Counted from the stretch's first letter, positions 1 to 6,560 are shown. The stretch is DNA of 8,723 nt from Clostridiales bacterium (GCA_019418525.1 DYBS01000051.1:3001-11723); one strand, 5' to 3'. Made by a program: numbers and translations. Notes: generated by a model from the letters alone, not told the origin.

Positions 1-285
1 CTGGATGCCTGCCTGGAGGTGCTGCGCCGGCGGCTGAACGGCGGCGGGGACTTTCCTCACGAGATCGGCCTCTTTTTGGGCTATCCCCTGGCCGATGTGG
101 TGGGCTTCTGCGCCCTGGGCGGCGACTGCGCCAAGCTCAGCGGCCACTGGAAGGTCTACGGCGACGTGGACTACGCCAAACGGTGCTTCCGCCGCTTTGA
201 CCGGAGCCGGGAGGCTCTGTGCCGGGGCCTGGCGGAGGGCCGCACCCTCTTGCAGCTTCTGGGCGTCGTGCCGATGGCGGCGTGA
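1..285 (+). CDS. DUF3793 family protein (3' end only)
   Basis: The open frame enters from the left edge and ends in TGA at 283-285, giving 94 visible residues with the start outside the window. The family is recognised from FPHEIGLFLGYPL (visible residues 18-30) followed by a single Cys (C43) and GHWKVYGD (48-55), which is the conserved C-terminal core of DUF3793. A basic helix with spaced Arg and Lys follows (about 60-80). There is no signal peptide or membrane segment in the visible part. The biochemical role of DUF3793 is unknown. In clostridia it is often found beside a flavodoxin gene, as here, where the flavodoxin starts 29 nt downstream on the same strand, so the two are probably co-transcribed. 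A link to redox or metal handling is inference from that context only. The family call is firm; the function is not known. Confidence 0.85.
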   Translation: MDACLEVLRRRLNGGGDFPHEIGLFLGYPLADVVGFCALGGDCAKLSGHWKVYGDVDYAKRCFRRFDRSREALCRGLAEGRTLLQLLGVVPMAA

Positions 286-314
286 CGTCCCTCAACAGAA
301 AGGAGTTTTCTACC

Positions 315-740
315 ATGCAAATCGCAGTGATCTATTGGACCGGCTCGGGCAACACCGAGGCCATGGCCGCCGCGGTGGCCGAGGGCGCCAAGAGCGCCGG
401 GGCCGGCGTGGACCTCTTCCAGGTGTCCGAGGTGAACGCCGCCAAGGCCGCGGGCTATGACGCCCTGGCGCTGGGCTGCCCCGCCATGGGGGCCGAGGTG
501 CTGGAGGAGGGCGAGTTCGAGCCCTTCTTCACCGACCTGGAGCCCAAGCTGGGCGGCAAGAAGCTGGCTCTCTTCGGCTCCTACGGCTGGGGCGACGGCC
601 AGTGGATGCGCGACTGGCAGGAGCGGGCCGAAAACGCCGGCGCCCTCCTGTGCCAGGACGGCCTGATGGCCCACGAGGTGCCCGATGCCGACGCCCTGGC
701 CGCCTGCCGGAACCTGGGCGAGGCCCTGGCTAAAGCCTGA
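315..740 (+). CDS. Short-chain flavodoxin
   Basis: This is a 141-residue cytoplasmic FMN electron carrier, the usual length for short-chain flavodoxins. The N-terminal beta strand (MQIAVIYWT) runs into the phosphate-binding loop T9-G-S-G-N-T14, the flavodoxin signature. The second and third FMN loops are visible as GCPAMGAEVLEE (54-65) and GSYGWGDGQWM (88-98), whose Tyr and Trp residues would stack on the flavin. The ATG at 315 is chosen because AGAAAGGAG (297-305) lies 9 nt upstream and because the product then begins exactly at the first strand of the fold. It follows the DUF3793 gene by 29 nt and probably shares its transcript. A hairpin at 885-927 is the likeliest end of that transcript. 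Its redox partner cannot be told from the sequence. Confidence 0.93.
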   Translation: MQIAVIYWTGSGNTEAMAAAVAEGAKSAGAGVDLFQVSEVNAAKAAGYDALALGCPAMGAEVLEEGEFEPFFTDLEPKLGGKKLALFGSYGWGDGQWMRDWQERAENAGALLCQDGLMAHEVPDADALAACRNLGEALAKA

Positions 741-793
741 TCTTCTCTGACCTTTCCCTCCATCCCGTTTCTCCCGAAGCGGGATGCCCGGAG

Positions 794-819
794 CGAACGA
801 GCCTTGGGGCTTCGGTTCG
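794..819 (+). other. Imperfect hairpin downstream of flavodoxin
   Basis: The arms CGAAC (794-798) and GTTCG (815-819) pair, followed inside by AGCC (800-803) with GGCT (808-811) around a TTGG loop, with an internal loop between the two stems. No T-tract follows, so it is not a convincing terminator. It may only be a fold in the 3' untranslated region. Confidence 0.3.
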
Positions 820-884
820 TCCGTTCCGCGCATCCTCCTTCTACTTCACTCACATCTCTTTTCTCCAAAAGCAGCGCAAATGCA

Positions 885-927
885 GCAAAGGACCCTCCGG
901 TGACCGCAACACCAGAGGGTCCTTTGC
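885..927 (+). terminator. Perfect 13-bp stem-loop, probable end of the DUF3793-flavodoxin transcript
   Basis: GCAAAGGACCCTC (885-897) pairs without mismatch with GAGGGTCCTTTGC (915-927). After one C/A mismatch the stem continues with GGTG/CACC around a 7-nt loop (903-909). The tail is pyrimidine-rich (CTTCTCTG) but is not a true T-run. It is therefore a strong hairpin and a moderate terminator. It lies 145 nt past the flavodoxin stop and before the promoter of the next gene, the expected place for transcript separation. Confidence 0.6.
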
Positions 928-1010
928 CTTCTCTGTCCAGTTCCCGTATTTTACATAATATACAAAATTTCAAATTCTCTGTAACTTTTTGTTTCGTTCT
1001 GAAATTTCTA

Positions 1011-1019
1011 TGATATAAT
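1011..1019 (+). promoter_or_regulatory. Extended -10 promoter for the GGDEF gene
   Basis: TGATATAAT is an exact extended -10 element (TG, one base, TATAAT at 1014-1019). It sits in an AT-rich stretch that stands out from the GC-rich surroundings. The best -35 candidate, TTGTTT (989-994), has a long 19-bp spacer, so the promoter probably relies on the extended -10. It gives a leader of roughly 70 nt before the ATG at 1098. Confidence 0.65.
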
Positions 1020-1097
1020 AAGGATTAGTCTGGGATATTGTCGGACTTTTGAGATTTCTGTGTTTACAATGGGAACAGTGGAAAGGTCGTTGCTTCT

Positions 1098-2279
1098 ATG
1101 ATCAATCTTCCGGCGATCCTTGTTGCCAATGGTCTGGGCGCAGCGTTGATGCTCATTCTGATCCTCAGCAACAAGGCCGATATACGCAGCGTATTTTTCG
1201 ATGAAAAACTCTTTCACGGGATGTGCCTGCTGACCCTCTTTCTCTGTCTGAGTGAAACTATCGCCTCGTTTCTGGATGGACAGATCTTTCTGGGGGCCCG
1301 TATCCTTCTGCGCCTGCTCAACGCACTTCTCTTCGCCGGTAATACCTTCTTTTCCGTTCTCTGGACCGTCTACATCGACTATAAACTCTTTGGACGGATG
1401 GAGCGGCTGAGACGCATCTACCCTTTAGCATCCATCCCCGCTCTGCTCATCATTCTATTGGCGGTGGCCAATCTGTTTATCGATGTCTTTTTCACGCTGA
1501 CGCCGGAAAATGTCTACCAACGCACGCCGTTGATGATCCTGCCCTATGTGGTTACATATTGTTATCTGATATCCGGCGCACTGATGGTTTTTCTCTACCG
1601 GCGGAAAGTGGGAAAATACCTCTTCCTCCCGGTAATCGTCTTTCTTACCCCTGTTTTTTTAGGCAGTCTTTTGCAGCTGTGTTTCTACGGTGTCAGCCTC
1701 ATCTCCGTCTCGGCGGCTCTGGGCGTCACCTCGCTGTACATCAACCTTCAAAATGAGGCCTCCCTGATGGATTCCCTCACCAAGCTCTACAACCGGGATT
1801 ACCTGACCCGTTATCTGAGCTTCGTCATCCAACGCCCTCCCTCCGGCGGACAGCTGGCGGGATTCATGATGGACCTCAACTCCTTCAAAGAGATCAACGA
1901 CACCTATGGTCATTCCGAAGGAGATCACGCCCTGCGCACGGTGAGCCGTATTCTTCTGGACGTCCTTCCCCCCAATGCCTTTGCCACCCGGTTCGGCGGG
2001 GATGAGTTCATCATCCTAGCCGTGGTTCCGAATGAAGCAGCACTCCGTTCCATTATGGACGCTGTACGGACCCGGGCGGAGGCCTTCAACCGGACCGGCA
2101 CCCTCTCCTATCCCCTCTCCTTCTCCATGGGGTCGACTTTCTTTGACCCCCATCAGGATGATCAGGATTCCTTTCTGCGTCGCATGGACATTCGGATGTA
2201 TGAGGAAAAACGCTGGTACTACTCCAGCCGCAGCAAGGACTGCCGCTGGCTCTCTGCAGGTTCAGAAAAAAAGAGATGA
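1098..2279 (+). CDS. Membrane-anchored GGDEF diguanylate cyclase
   Basis: The 393-residue protein would make cyclic di-GMP from two GTP at the inner face of the membrane. Residues 1-215 form about six or seven hydrophobic segments (roughly 5-24, 41-60, 66-95, 112-135, 147-167, 173-216) with no recognised sensor domain name. The GGDEF domain covers about 221-375: DSLTKLYNRDYL (225-236) opens it, and DLNSFKEINDTYGHSEGD (259-276) carries the expected metal ligand D259 and guanine-binding N267 and D276. The signature loop G300-G-D-E-F304 is intact, so activity is likely. The inhibitory I-site RxxD, expected at 291-294, reads PPNA and is absent, so product feedback inhibition through it is unlikely. 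ATG at 1098 follows a modest GGAAAGG (1080-1086) by 11 nt. The gene appears less GC-rich than its neighbours. It is monocistronic, with its own promoter and terminator. No EAL or HD-GYP partner is in the window. Confidence 0.92.
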   Translation: MINLPAILVANGLGAALMLILILSNKADIRSVFFDEKLFHGMCLLTLFLCLSETIASFLDGQIFLGARILLRLLNALLFAGNTFFSVLWTVYIDYKLFGRMERLRRIYPLASIPALLIILLAVANLFIDVFFTLTPENVYQRTPLMILPYVVTYCYLISGALMVFLYRRKVGKYLFLPVIVFLTPVFLGSLLQLCFYGVSLISVSAALGVTSLYINLQNEASLMDSLTKLYNRDYLTRYLSFVIQRPPSGGQLAGFMMDLNSFKEINDTYGHSEGDHALRTVSRILLDVLPPNAFATRFGGDEFIILAVVPNEAALRSIMDAVRTRAEAFNRTGTLSYPLSFSMGSTFFDPHQDDQDSFLRRMDIRMYEEKRWYYSSRSKDCRWLSAGSEKKR

Positions 2280-2314
2280 CCGCATCCCCGGATGGGGAGC
2301 GGTCATCTCTTTTT
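2266..2314. terminator. Bidirectional intrinsic terminator between convergent genes
   Basis: An A-run followed by GAGATGACCGC (arm 2268-2283) pairs perfectly over 16 bp with 2299-2314, which ends in TTTTT. An inner CCCC/GGGG stem with a GGAT loop caps it after one bulged A. Read on the plus strand it ends in a T-run after the GGDEF gene. Read on the minus strand it again ends in a long T-run, serving the glycosyltransferase transcript whose stop is at 2320. The TGA stop of the GGDEF gene (2277-2279) lies inside the stem. Confidence 0.93.
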
Positions 2315-2319
2315 CTGCG

Positions 2320-3156
2320 TCAGGTTCCGTAGTGGAAGCCCTCCCGGCGCGTCAGGTTTCGATAGTGCTTGTAGAGCAGGCCAAAGCGGTGGGCGTATCC
2401 TCGCTTCCACGGCTTGGATTTGCCGCAGAAGTGGAGGATCGCGGTGTGGGACATGACCCAGTCCAGGTCACAGGTCCCGCCACTGCGCAAGTAGTAGGTA
2501 TTGTAGTTGCGGGCATCGTAATTCCACACCGCATCATTCAGCTCTAGTACTTCCTCGCCGTAGAGGGCGTTGAGCATGTCCTGATCGGGGAGCAGCAGCT
2601 CCTTGGCGTGGTCGGCGGCATACTGAAATACCTCCGCCGGCACGATATGTGTCCGTCCCGCCTTCAGGTCCATGAGCAGGACCCCGGAATTGTAGTAGTC
2701 ATGCCGGGTACCCAGACGCACCCGGTTGACATTGTTGGCCAGCTCCGTATGGCCGGTGTGGGCCGCCGCGGCAAAGATGTGCCCCTCCAGATCCAACTCC
2801 CACAGCGGGCGCAGGGGGTTGATGACCAGGATGTCTGGGTCCAGGTACAGCACCCGCTCCAGGCTCTCGGGCAGCAGGTGGGGCGCCAGCAGGCGATAGT
2901 ACATCTCCTGGGGGTACTGCCGGGTGACCGGGGCCCCGGCGAAGAGGCTGCCATCCACCTCCACCGGGGAAAACCCGTAATCATAGTGTTCGCACTGGGC
3001 CTCAATGGCCTCCAGCGCCGCCGGGGGCAGGCCCCGATGCATGAGCCAGAGCTGGAATGTCTCCCCTGGGTCGTTGATGTGCAGTGAGGTGAGCAGCACC
3101 TGCAGCTGGGGCACATAGTGTTCGTCCAGGGTCATGAGCAAGTGGATGGGTTCCAT
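2320..3156 (-). CDS. Family 8 glycosyltransferase
   Basis: The 278-residue enzyme would transfer a sugar (glucose or galactose in this family) from a nucleotide sugar to a cell-surface glycan such as lipopolysaccharide-like or teichoic-type polymer; the acceptor is unknown. GT8 is recognised from the N-terminal strand IHLLMTLDEHYV (4-15), the metal-binding DPD motif at 106-108 within YLDPDILVINPL, YNSGVLLMDL (155-164), LPDQDMLN (189-196) and the HFCGKSKPWK motif (242-251) that contacts the diphosphate. There is no signal peptide or membrane segment. The ATG at 3156 is preferred over one 20 codons upstream because AGAAGGAGG (3163-3171) lies 6 nt before it and because homology begins there. It starts 41 nt after the small Cys-rich gene on the same strand with no terminator between, so it may be read from the feo transcript. 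It ends at the shared terminator. Confidence 0.92.
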   Translation of the reverse strand: MEPIHLLMTLDEHYVPQLQVLLTSLHINDPGETFQLWLMHRGLPPAALEAIEAQCEHYDYGFSPVEVDGSLFAGAPVTRQYPQEMYYRLLAPHLLPESLERVLYLDPDILVINPLRPLWELDLEGHIFAAAAHTGHTELANNVNRVRLGTRHDYYNSGVLLMDLKAGRTHIVPAEVFQYAADHAKELLLPDQDMLNALYGEEVLELNDAVWNYDARNYNTYYLRSGGTCDLDWVMSHTAILHFCGKSKPWKRGYAHRFGLLYKHYRNLTRREGFHYGT

Positions 3157-3197
3157 CTGAATCCTCCTTCTGCCGCCGGCCTCTCCAACGCCCGGGG

Positions 3198-3344
3198 TCA
3201 CTTCCGTTTCTTGCAACCGCAGCCGCAGGAAGCACAGTTGCCGTCACAGCCCTTACCACGGAGCTGCCGGATGATGTGCCGGGCCACATACCACACCGAC
3301 CACACAACCAGTACGGCCACGGCCCCATAGATCAGGATATCCAT
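3198..3344 (-). CDS. FeoB-associated Cys-rich membrane protein (48 aa)
   Basis: The 48-residue product begins MDILIYGAVAVLVVWSVWYV, one membrane helix (about 3-20), then a basic stretch (AR, H, RQLRGK) and a Cys-rich tail with C33, C37, C40, C42 and C44 before a KKRK end. This matches the small FeoB-associated proteins that follow feoB in Firmicutes. The positive-inside rule places the Cys tail in the cytoplasm, where it could hold iron or guide it from the FeoB pore; that role is inference. The start follows the feoAB stop (3357-3359) by 12 nt, and GGGAGAAG just before the ATG serves as ribosome binding site, so it is translated from the same mRNA. Confidence 0.93.
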   Translation of the reverse strand: MDILIYGAVAVLVVWSVWYVARHIIRQLRGKGCDGNCASCGCGCKKRK

Positions 3345-3356
3345 CTTTCTTCTCCC

Positions 3357-5810
3357 TTAACGCAGCAGCAGAGATACCACCTGGTAAGCCAGGAAGGAGC
3401 CCAGGAAGGCGGCGCACAGCTGCCACGCGATGGAGGCCAGGGTCCACTTCAGGCTGTTCATCTCCCGGTAGATGGTGGAAACGGCGGCCACGCAGGGCAC
3501 GTAGAGCAGGACGAACACCAGGAAGGCGTAGGCCGCCGCCGGGGAGGCGAAGGTGCCGGACAGGGCGGCAGCGATGGTGGCGCCGCTGGCGGTGACCGAC
3601 ACGCCGTAGAAGAGGCTCATGGAGGAGACCACCATCTCCTTGGCCACCAGGCCGGTGAGCAGAGCCACAGCGGCCTGCCAGGTTCCGAAGCCCATGGGGC
3701 GGAATACCGGTGCGATGAAGCTGCCTACCGCGCCCAGCAGGGACTGGGAGGCGTCCTCCACCATCACAAGGCCGCCGTGCCAGCCGAAGGACTGCAGGAA
3801 CCACAGCAGCACGCTCATGGCCAAAATCAGGGTGCCCGCCTTGACCAGGAAGCCCCTGACCTTCTCCCACACGTGGAGGGCCATGTTCTTCAGAGTCGGC
3901 AGGCGGTAGGGGGGCAGCTCCAGCACGAAGGCGGCGGGCTCGCCCTTGAACACCAGCTTCTTCAGGATAATGCCGGAAATGATGGCAAAGATGAGCCCCA
4001 GAATGTACAGAGAAAAGACTACCACACCGCCGCAATGCGGGAAAAAGGCGGCGGTCATCAGGCCGTACACCGGCAGTCGGGCCGAGCAGGACATGAAGGG
4101 CACCAGCATGATGGTCATGCGCCGGTCCTTCTCATTCTCCATAGTGCGGGCGCCCATGACGGCGGGCACGGTGCAGCCGAAGCCCATCAGCATGGGGATG
4201 AAGGCCTTGCCGCTCAGGCCAAAGCGCCGGAGCAGCCGGTCCATAATGAAGGCCGCCCGGGCCATGTAGCCCGAGTCCTCCAGGAAGGACAGGAACAGGA
4301 ACAAAATGGCGATCTGGGGCAGGAAGGTCAGTACGCCGCCCACGCCGGTGATGATGCCGTCCACCAGCAGGGACTCCACCCAGGGGGCCACCTGGGTGGC
4401 CTGGAGCACCGAGCGCACCCACCCGGCAAAGACGCCGCTGATGAGGGTGTCCACTCCGTCGGACAGGATCTGGCCGGGGCCGAAGGTGATGGCGAACATG
4501 GCCAGCATCATCAGCAGGAACACCGGCACAGCCAGGAAGCGGTGGGTGACGATGCTGTCGATCTTGTCGGACAGGGTCAAGTGCTCGCCAGCCTGCCCCT
4601 TCTTCACCGAGCAGCTCACCACACTCTGGATATAGCGGTAGCGGCTGTCGGCGATGAGGGTCTCCCGGTCGCCCAGTACATAGGCGCCCTCGTACTCCTG
4701 ACAAATGGACTCCACCTTTTTCTTCTCATCCTCGCTCAGGCCCAGGGCCTTCTCCACCAGGGCGTCGCCCTCGATGAGCTTGATGGAGGCCCAGTGGGCG
4801 GGGATGGACACGGCATAGGCCTTGTCGTGGATGAGCTCGCCCATCTTGTGGTGGATCTGGTGGGTGAAGTCGTCGTAGAGGTCGTCGGGCTCCACCGTGA
4901 CGCCCACGTGCATCTGTTTGTGAGCCACCTCCAGCAGCTTCTGGATGTTCTGCCCCGTCCGGGCGGTGATGGGGATGACCGGCACCCCCAGAGCCCGGGA
5001 GAGGGCGTCCACGTCGATCTTGTCGCCGTGCTTCTCCACCTCGTCCATGAAGTTTAGCGCAATCACCATGGGGCGCTCCAGCTCCAGCAGCTGGGCGGTG
5101 AGGTAGAGGTTGCGCTCGATGTTGGTGGCGTCGATGATGTCGATGATGGCATCGGGGTGCTCCCCCACGATGAAGTCCCGGGCCACAATCTCCTCCATGG
5201 AGTAGGGGGACAGGGAGTAGATACCCGGCAGGTCCACCACGGTGACCGGCTTTCCGTCCACAGTGGCCTTGCCCTCCTTCTTCTCCACCGTCACGCCGGG
5301 CCAGTTGCCCACGTACTGATTGGACCCGGTGAGGGCGTTGAACAGGGTGGTCTTGCCGCAGTTGGGGTTGCCCACCAGGGCCAGCTTCATCTCCCGTGTG
5401 TCGTGGCTGGCGTAGTCGGGCTCCCCGCCGTGCTCGGCGGCCTCGTGGGCGTGGTCGGCGCTCATGCGGCGGAGGGTCTCCTCATCGGGAATGTGCTGCA
5501 CCATGCCGGAGCGCTTGCGCCGGATGAGGCTGGCGGCCTTGGCCTCCTCGCCGGTGGCCATGGTGATCTGCCGGGCGTCCTCCCGGCGGAGGGAGAGCTC
5601 ATAGCCCCGGAGGTTCACCTCGATAGGGTCTCCAAAGGGGGCGATCTTACGCACCATCACCTCGGTGCCGGGGGTGAGGCCCATATCCACCAGGCGGCGC
5701 TTGACCGGGCCCCGCTCGTTGCCCACCCGAAGGATCACGCCTCGCTCTCCGGGCTTCAGGGCCTCCAGTGTCCCCTGCTTCTGTTCGGTTTTGGTCTTGT
5801 TCACTTCCAT
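3357..5810 (-). CDS. feoB: FeoA-FeoB fusion ferrous iron transporter
   Basis: The 817-residue inner-membrane protein imports Fe(II). Residues about 14-84 form an FeoA SH3-like domain (VDMGLTPGTEV at 41-51, FGDPIEVNLRGYELSLR at 59-75). A linker at about 85-138 is rich in acidic and His residues. FeoB begins near 139 with a G domain: G1 GNPNCGKT (147-154), G2 T174, G3 DLPG (193-196), G4 NFMD (253-256) and G5 around ITARTG (281-286). The helical regulatory part runs to about 415. The membrane part follows with GGVLTFLPQI (491-500), GFGCTVPA (543-550), MSCSARLP (573-580) and GLVAKE (720-725), which include the conserved core Cys residues C546 and C575. All motifs are intact. The ATG at 5810 has only a weak purine-rich region (GAGATGAG) before it, and an in-frame stop lies just upstream, so no longer form is possible. 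The FeoB-associated gene follows by 12 nt. A hairpin lies 22 nt upstream. FeoA-FeoB fusions are known, for example in Bacteroides. Confidence 0.97.
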   Translation of the reverse strand: MEVNKTKTEQKQGTLEALKPGERGVILRVGNERGPVKRRLVDMGLTPGTEVMVRKIAPFGDPIEVNLRGYELSLRREDARQITMATGEEAKAASLIRRKRSGMVQHIPDEETLRRMSADHAHEAAEHGGEPDYASHDTREMKLALVGNPNCGKTTLFNALTGSNQYVGNWPGVTVEKKEGKATVDGKPVTVVDLPGIYSLSPYSMEEIVARDFIVGEHPDAIIDIIDATNIERNLYLTAQLLELERPMVIALNFMDEVEKHGDKIDVDALSRALGVPVIPITARTGQNIQKLLEVAHKQMHVGVTVEPDDLYDDFTHQIHHKMGELIHDKAYAVSIPAHWASIKLIEGDALVEKALGLSEDEKKKVESICQEYEGAYVLGDRETLIADSRYRYIQSVVSCSVKKGQAGEHLTLSDKIDSIVTHRFLAVPVFLLMMLAMFAITFGPGQILSDGVDTLISGVFAGWVRSVLQATQVAPWVESLLVDGIITGVGGVLTFLPQIAILFLFLSFLEDSGYMARAAFIMDRLLRRFGLSGKAFIPMLMGFGCTVPAVMGARTMENEKDRRMTIMLVPFMSCSARLPVYGLMTAAFFPHCGGVVVFSLYILGLIFAIISGIILKKLVFKGEPAAFVLELPPYRLPTLKNMALHVWEKVRGFLVKAGTLILAMSVLLWFLQSFGWHGGLVMVEDASQSLLGAVGSFIAPVFRPMGFGTWQAAVALLTGLVAKEMVVSSMSLFYGVSVTASGATIAAALSGTFASPAAAYAFLVFVLLYVPCVAAVSTIYREMNSLKWTLASIAWQLCAAFLGSFLAYQVVSLLLR

Positions 5811-5831
5811 ATCTCACTCATCTCTTTGCGG

Positions 5832-5873
5832 CAAAAGGGCGCGCCGGGGTTGCCCCCAAAGCGCGCCCTTTTG
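5832..5873 (-). terminator. 13-bp hairpin between the CD1247-type gene and feoAB
   Basis: CAAAAGGGCGCGC and its complement GCGCGCCCTTTTG pair perfectly over 13 bp (5832-5844 with 5861-5873), with an inner GGGG/CCCC pairing around TTG. Read on the minus strand the stem ends in only four T residues followed by GCC, so termination would be partial. It begins 12 nt after the stop of the upstream gene and ends 22 nt before the feoAB start codon, leaving no space for a promoter in between. It may be an attenuator or a leader stem rather than a simple terminator. Confidence 0.6.
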
Positions 5874-5884
5874 GTTAGAATGGA

Positions 5885-6358
5885 TTATTCCTCATCGTGG
5901 TTGTGGCAGCCACAGGTGCAGCCGTCCTCGTGGTCCTCGCCGCAGCAGCAGTCGTCGGACAGCTCCAGGGCAAACTTATCCTTGCAGTTGGGGCACTGCA
6001 CCACGCCGGACTCCAGCACATCGTCGTCGATGACCAGATCCTCGCCGCAGTTGGGGCACTCGACCTCAAAGAAGTCGTCGTCCTCGTCATCACCGCAGCA
6101 GCAGCAGTCATCCTCGTCGTCGTCCTCGTCCTCATCGTCAAAGACGACCTTCTCCACGTCGGCCAGATCATCGGAGATGGCGTCGATCTCCTCGCCCAGA
6201 GCCACGTTGTTCTCCTCCAGGTCCTCCAGGGACAGACCAATCTCCTCCAGGATGCCGATCATTACGGAGATGAGCTTGCCCTCCTTGGACTTGGTGGTGT
6301 CGATGTCCAGGCCTTCGGCCAGACCCTTCAGGTATGCAACCTTTTCCGAAATCGTCAT
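5885..6358 (-). CDS. CD1247-type acidic, Cys-rich zinc-ribbon protein
   Basis: The 157-residue cytoplasmic protein starts with a helical domain (about 1-70: MTISEKVAYLKGLAEGL, then LEEIGLSLEDLEEN) that resembles the CD1247 N-terminal domain of clostridia. A run of eleven acidic residues (74-84) leads into CCCC (85-88) and a second acidic run (90-95). A zinc ribbon follows with CPNC at 101-104 and CPNC at 122-125. The tail has CCC (137-139), CTCGC (147-151) and His residues 143, 152 and 154. In all there are 14 Cys and 54 Asp or Glu residues. The ribbon should bind Zn; extra metal binding by the clusters is inference. The function is unknown. The ATG at 6358 is chosen for AAAGGAG 9 nt upstream and because the frame further upstream runs into non-conserved intergenic sequence. 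It lies between efp and feoAB on the same strand. Confidence 0.88.
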   Translation of the reverse strand: MTISEKVAYLKGLAEGLDIDTTKSKEGKLISVMIGILEEIGLSLEDLEENNVALGEEIDAISDDLADVEKVVFDDEDEDDDEDDCCCCGDDEDDDFFEVECPNCGEDLVIDDDVLESGVVQCPNCKDKFALELSDDCCCGEDHEDGCTCGCHNHDEE

Positions 6359-6411
6359 GGTTCCAATCTCCTTTTTTCCTTGCGGCCGCGATGGGCCTCG
6401 TGGTGTGGACA

Positions 6412-6560
6412 CGCCTGCTCCCGGGCGCTCAAATCTTATCACGCCTCGCACCCTCCGCTGACGGCACACTGCTCGCCGCTGCGCCGGAAATGCCGCCGGG
6501 CCAAAGCCCGGCCTGTTTTCCGGTCTGCGCGACTCACTGTGCGCCTGCTCCCGGGCGCTC
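6412..6560. repeat. 19-bp direct repeats bracketing an imperfect palindrome
   Basis: CGCCTGCTCCCGGGCGCTC occurs at 6412-6430 and again, identical, at 6542-6560, exactly 130 bp apart. Each copy is itself nearly palindromic around CCCGGG. Between them, roughly 6464-6542 folds as an imperfect hairpin: CCGGAAA (6484-6490) pairs with TTTCCGG (6517-6523), GCCGGGC (6495-6501) with GCCCGGC (6506-6512) around CAAA, and outer GGCACA-type pairings close it. The segment fills most of the 208-nt gap between efp and the CD1247-type gene. No clear promoter or T-run is seen. It could be a dispersed intergenic repeat, a small non-autonomous element or an mRNA structure. Confidence 0.55.

Noticed and set aside
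741..1097. A possible cyclic di-GMP or other riboswitch before the GGDEF gene
   Set aside because: No conserved riboswitch core was recognised. The hairpins lie upstream of the -10 element at 1014-1019 and so belong to the preceding transcript.
3157..3216. A 20-codon N-terminal extension of the glycosyltransferase
   Set aside because: The extension would overlap the end of the FeoB-associated gene and lacks homology, while the internal ATG has an excellent ribosome binding site.
3276..5057. A 593-residue open frame on the plus strand opposite feoAB
   Set aside because: It lies wholly antisense to an intact FeoB with all motifs. Its product is a Gly/His/Gln-rich composition typical of reading a GC-rich gene backwards, with no recognisable domain.
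6060..6145. Tandem TCG/TCC-like trinucleotides resembling a microsatellite
   Set aside because: They encode the acidic runs of the CD1247-type protein in frame and need no separate explanation.
5157..6461. A 434-residue plus-strand frame with long Ser runs
   Set aside because: The Ser runs are the reverse reading of the Asp/Glu codons of the CD1247-type gene, so the frame is a shadow.
6359..6469. A 37-codon N-terminal extension of the CD1247-type protein
   Set aside because: The extension crosses the direct repeat and the ribosome binding site of the internal ATG at 6358, and its Arg/Pro-rich sequence looks non-coding.
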